Notes under the pieces: generated by a model
The model's input: the letters and a program-made list of their open reading frames with translations, nothing else
What the model was told of the DNA's origin: nothing
The model's database searches: none
From: Diploscapter coronatus
Lineage: Eukaryota; Nematoda; Chromadorea; Rhabditida; Rhabditidae
DNA: 64,000 nucleotides
Direction of reading: 5' to 3'
NCBI GenBank assembly: GCA_964036155.1
Contig: OZ038423.1
Coordinates: 27,357,249-27,421,248, forward strand
Shown here: positions 60,348 to 64,000 of the stretch, in pieces
Layout: the number at the start of each line of letters is the position of its first letter
Position numbering within the stretch: position 1 is the stretch's first letter
Translations under genes and position numbers: made by a program

Positions 60348-62164
60348 ATGGTCTATATCGGAATCGATTTGGGAACGACATATTCATGTGTTGCTATCGT
60401 TGAAAATGGAAAGCCTAAAATCATTTACAATGAACAAGGTAAATCAATTATGCAATCCTATCTATTCCTTCCATTGTAATTTATGCTCAGGCAAAGATTT
60501 TACACCATCGATTGTGTCATATGGGGATGATAACGAAATATTAGTTGGTAAGCATGCACTGGACTATCCTGATCTCTCACGAGTTCTATACGGTTTGTAT
60601 CCTTTAGTTCATAATCCGGGAGACGAAAGTGATGCACGGCTATTTTTTGGCAACTAGTATTTAACGGAGTGCTTTCTTGTAATTGACGAAGTGATTTTTG
60701 TCAAGGAATCTAGTTTTTCTATCGAAAATATGATAGACTTAATAATGCCCAAAGTGCTGCCTTATTTTTCGGATTGATTTTGTAGATTCAAAAAGACTTC
60801 TCGGTTGGGAATTTATGTATGATCTTCCGATTGCCGAGAATCGCTTACTATGGACATTCGATTTGGATACAAAAAATGTGCTGCATTTATTTCTCATTGT
60901 AACAAAAATATAATATTTTAGGAATCAGTAGGCTATGTCCTGAATAAAGGCACTGCGGAAGAGCGATTTATTTTGCCGGAAGAGGTGTCAGCTGATATTC
61001 TACGAAAACTTAAATCAATCGCAGAAGTTCGATATTTGAATAATATCTATTTAGCAATTTAGCATTTTTCTCTTAGGAATATATGGGAAAACCAATGACA
61101 GGGGCTGTTGTCGCGATTCCGGCTTTCTTTCAGATAGCTCAAATAGAGACTACGAAAAGAGCTGTTCAAATGGCTGGACTCGAGTTAAAGATGCTAGTTA
61201 AAGAGCCTACAGCCGCTGCGATCGCGTACAATGAAGATAAGAAGTTAGAGGATTCAAAGATAATGATATTCGACTTCGGCGGAGGTAAGCATATAATCAT
61301 CATTTGAAAACAAACAACCGAACAGTTGTATCAATGAATTTTCAGGCACACTCGACATTAACATTTGTGAAATTAAAAACAGAAGACTCACTATAAAAGC
61401 AGTCTATGGAGATAAGCATTTAGGTAAGGCCACATTTAATATTCTTTTCATAATATGTCTGAATTTGCATTTTAATAGGTGGTCAGGATTTCGATGGAAT
61501 AATTATGAACTATGTATTACAAGAATATATTAGAACATCGACTTTTGATATTCTTGGAAATAAGCGTTTGGCTAAACGGCTAAGGACCGAATGCAGAGCG
61601 GCAAAAGAAGCACTCTCCTTCAATGCTTCTTCTTATAATATTCATGTTAACATTATTAAAAATAACTGAAGTAGCAAATGATAAAATTCAGTTGGATATC
61701 GATATTGGGCCAAATTTGGATTTAAATGTACAATTAACGAAGATAAAGTTTAATGAATTATGCAAGGAGCTTTACACAAGAACATCCAGGCTAATTGATG
61801 ATACGCTTAGAATGGCTAAACTTAAGACAGATGACATCGATCACGCGGTAAGTAATCACGAAAAATCCTTCCATCCTGATCGGAAATATTTTCCTTAAAT
61901 TATTTATTCAGATATTGGTCGGTGGGTCAACAAGGATTCCTGCGATAAGGAATATTTTGGAAGCGAAGTTTGGAAAGGATAAATTAAAATTCAATATCAA
62001 CCCCGATGAAGCCGTCGTATTTGGGGCAGCTATTTTGGCTGATGCTATTGAAGTAGGAATTATTATATTGTGAATATTTAAACAAATTATTCTAGAAGGA
62101 AAAGCCAGTCCCGTTGATTAATAATTCGCATGAAATTTTATTTTATCGTAAGCAATTATGTTGA
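60348..62164 (+). CDS. Hsp70-like protein, ATPase domain only, with an apparent frameshift
   Basis: Divergent Hsp70 nucleotide-binding domain. Exons: 60348-60438, 60491-60592, 60786-60877, 60922-61026, 61077-61284, 61346-61423, 61479-61847 (contains the break), 61912-62052, 62096-62164. Hallmarks: phosphate-1 loop [53 protein letters not shown], phosphate-2 IFDFGGGTLDINI, and adenosine motif [16 protein letters not shown], then [18 protein letters not shown]. After that only about 24 residues follow (ending LFYRKQLC), so the substrate-binding domain and lid are absent. In exon 61479-61847 the frame stops at TGA 61667-61669; homology resumes in the +1 frame ([14 protein letters not shown]), so one extra base or an unseen splice is implied. 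Without SBD it cannot act as a normal chaperone. AT-rich codon use differs from COPB2 and PCNA. It may be a decaying copy or an assembly error. Confidence 0.75.
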
Positions 62165-62186
62165 AAGCTAAATAAGAGACTTTAAA

Positions 62187-63266
62187 ATGATTCGCAATAG
62201 TTTAGTTTATTATCCAAATAATGATGAAGAGGAAGGAAGAGTATGTTTGTTCAATTCATATACCTGCTCAGTAGAAGAGATTGCAAAATTCTACAATGAT
62301 TATCAGCCATATCAAATAGCAATTACACAGGATAAAGTAAATTTTATGTTCGTTATTTTGAATTTTTCAAATTTCAGATGTTTGGAATTAACAATTCTAA
62401 TTTTGAAATATATGACTTGAATACTCGACAATTTTCAAGAGGTCTGCTCAACAAATCCATGAATGATAGATTCAAAAATTTTTATAGGTCCAGATCCTCC
62501 TGAATGGCGTAATGATGTAACTGTGGCTTATTTCAAAAACAAATTGTATTATTTGGGTGGAATTAATTCTGAATCATTTATGCAATGTACGAGTCGAGTT
62601 GATGTAAGAAGATCGAATGAAAGTCCATGAAATAATTTATTCAGGTTTTACTAGATGGAACATGGCAAACAGGGCCTGATTTTCCTCTTCCAATTAGATG
62701 GGCTCAAACAATAACATGCGATGAAATTTTATACGGTCACATTATAGCATATTCATTATTGTAATTATGGATATTCAGTTATTGATGGTCGTGAAAGTAG
62801 AAAGATATATCGATTATCAGATAATGAACGGGAATGGATTGAAGTAGGAGAGCTTCCAGAACAACGAATTCTTTTCGGGGTCGCATCGCTAAATGGAAGA
62901 ATTTACATAACTGGAGGAAGATAGTCGTTAATTTTGTATGATAAATAATGTATCATTATATATTTAGTTATGGAGTATTAGGATCCTGTCTGTGTTTCGA
63001 CCCCTCAGCTCCAGTTGACAGTCGAATTTCTCCAATCGCTGATATGAATTATGCAAGAAGGGATCACTCGCTCATTGCCGCTAGGGAGAAATTGTATGCA
63101 ATCGGAGGGTGAGTTGAGATTTTGCATATCTTTATACCAAATATTTGTTCTTAGATTTCAAGACATTTCCATGACAAATTTTTGTAATTCAATCGAGGAA
63201 TACGATCCACAAACGAATAAATGGCGAGAAGTCAGGATTTTATTTTATCGTAAGCAATTATGTTGA
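62187..63266 (+). CDS. Kelch-repeat protein, first tandem copy
   Basis: 272 residues from seven exons: 62187-62336, 62378-62441, 62488-62603, 62645-62735, 62779-62923, 62968-63108, 63155-63266. Kelch features: repeated GG pairs preceded by hydrophobic strands (KLYYLGGINSESF, GRIYITGGRY, KLYAIGGFQDIS) and W residues six or so after variable loops (GTWQTGPDFPLP, REWIEVGELP, YDPQTNKWRE). It has no BTB or BACK domain, so it is a short partial beta-propeller of about five blades. The start ATG lies 22 nt after the Hsp70-like stop, with an AAATAAG that could be a trans-splice acceptor. The C-terminal ILFYRKQLC is shared with the end of the Hsp70-like gene through the duplication. AT-rich codon use. 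Partner and role unknown. Confidence 0.8.
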
Positions 63267-63288
63267 AAGCTAAATAAGAGACTTTAAA

Positions 63289-64000
63289 ATGATTCGCAAT
63301 AGTTTAGTTTATTATCCAAATAATGGTGAAGAGGAAGGAAGAGTATGTTTGTTCAATTCATATACCTGCTCAGTAGAAGAGATTGCAAAATTCCACAAGC
63401 GTTATTGGCCATATCAAGTAGCAATTACACAGGATAAAGTAAATTCTTATGTTCGTTATTTAAAATAATTTCTTAGATTTCAGATCTTTGGAATTGGCAA
63501 AGAAAATGAACTATTTAGAACCAAAAGCTTATTTGAAATATATGACTTGAATACTCGACAAATTTCAAGAGGTCTGTTCAACAAATCCGTGAATGATCGA
63601 TTCAAAGAATTTTACAGGTCCAAATCCGCCTGAATGGCGTACACATGCATCTGTGGCTTATTTCAAAGACAAATTGTATTATTTGGGTGGAATTAATTCT
63701 GAATCATTTATGCAACGTACGAGTCGAGTTGATGTAAGAAGATCGAATGAAAGTCCATGAAATAATTTATTCAGGTTTTAATAGATGGACAATGGCAAAC
63801 AGGGCCTGATTTTCCTCTTCCAATTATATGTGCTCAAGCAATAACATGCGATGAAATTTTATACGGTCACATTATAGCATATTCATTCTTGCAATTATGG
63901 ATATTCAGTTATTGATGGATATATTAGTAGAAAGATATATCGATTAGCAGACGATGAGCGGGAATGGGTTGAAATTGGAAGGATCCCAGAAATAAGAATT
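63289..64000 (+). CDS. Kelch-repeat protein, second tandem copy (cut by window end)
   Basis: Exons 63289-63438, 63484-63571, 63618-63733, 63775-63865 and 63909-past the window edge, mirroring the first copy exon for exon. The product starts MIRNSLVYYPNNGEEEGRV like the first copy, differs at several sites (for example FHKRYWPYQV versus FYNDYQPYQI), and has eight extra residues (around KENELFRTKS) in exon 2. The reading frame is open throughout the visible part, so both copies look functional. ATG follows the first Kelch stop by 22 nt. Confidence 0.75.

Larger units (their letters stand above)
62139..64000 (+). repeat. Tandem direct duplication of about 1.1 kb (Kelch gene unit)
   Basis: Sequence from about 62139 (ATTTTATTTTATCGTAAGCA) reappears from about 63238 with high similarity to the end of the window. 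The unit carries the last codons of the upstream gene (ILFYRKQLC), the 22-nt spacer and a whole Kelch gene. Copies differ by substitutions and by a 24-nt length difference in the second exon (62378-62441 versus 63484-63571), so the duplication is young but not brand new. Confidence 0.85.

Noticed and set aside
60348..63266. Hsp70-Kelch fusion protein
   Set aside because: The frame runs into TGA at 62162 before the Kelch ATG, and the splice at the CGTAAG donor to the AAATAAG acceptor gives a stop. The duplicated unit also shows that the shared tail is a separate gene end.
1..64000. tRNA, rRNA, CRISPR arrays, integrated viral genes or autonomous transposase genes
   Set aside because: No B-box/A-box pair with cloverleaf potential, no repeat-spacer pattern, and no reverse transcriptase, integrase or transposase motif was recognised by reading; a tRNAscan or HMM search would be more sensitive.

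Overview
The window is eukaryotic and almost certainly nematode. Genes are broken into many short exons with mostly 40-60 nt introns ending in T-rich TTTTCAG acceptors. AG acceptors lie just upstream of several start codons, as expected for spliced-leader addition. The encoded PCNA is very close to the Caenorhabditis protein. Exons of conserved genes are fairly GC-rich while introns and intergenic DNA are strongly AT-rich. I cannot name the species. No prokaryotic operons, CRISPR arrays, rRNA or convincing tRNA genes were seen. Gene models below were built by hand by joining exons in matching phase; summed exon lengths are divisible by three except where stated.

Layout, left to right: (1) 1-5457 (+) 3' two-thirds of the coatomer beta' subunit. 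(2) 9710-13538 (+) an adenylate-kinase-like protein with an acylation-type MGC start and a degenerate P-loop; a possible small secreted-protein gene lies in one intron and unassigned exons follow it. (3) 15488-18902 (-) a type II membrane glycosyltransferase related to POMGNT1 with two ILEI/FAM3-type domains. (4) 20859-22771 (+) a small GYF-domain protein. (5) 24514-27054 (+) PCNA, with E2F-like sites upstream and an inverted-repeat element in its last intron. (6) 29824-37806 (+) a 32-exon, about 1210-residue GDNF-receptor-alpha/GAS1-like protein predicted to be GPI-anchored. (7) 38405-55499 (+) a nischarin-type PX+LRR protein whose fourth intron is 13.4 kb long and contains, on the opposite strand, (8) 40857-43985 (-) a TMEM121-type membrane protein. 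(9) 56666-58982 (+) a second GYF-domain protein, paralogous to gene 4. (10) 60348-62164 (+) an Hsp70-like ATPase-domain-only protein with a frame break. (11) 62187-63266 and 63289->64000 (+) two tandemly duplicated Kelch-repeat genes, each starting 22 nt after the preceding stop codon.

Themes: vesicle and membrane traffic (COPB2, nischarin PX), replication (PCNA), glycosylation and receptor biology (POMGNT1-like, GFRalpha-like), and a young AT-rich block at the right end (Hsp70-like plus Kelch duplication). There is no single pathway linking the neighbours. The most unusual items are the tandem ILEI domains and altered catalytic half of the glycosyltransferase, the multi-domain GFRalpha-like receptor, the giant nischarin intron hosting TMEM121, and the Hsp70/Kelch duplication.
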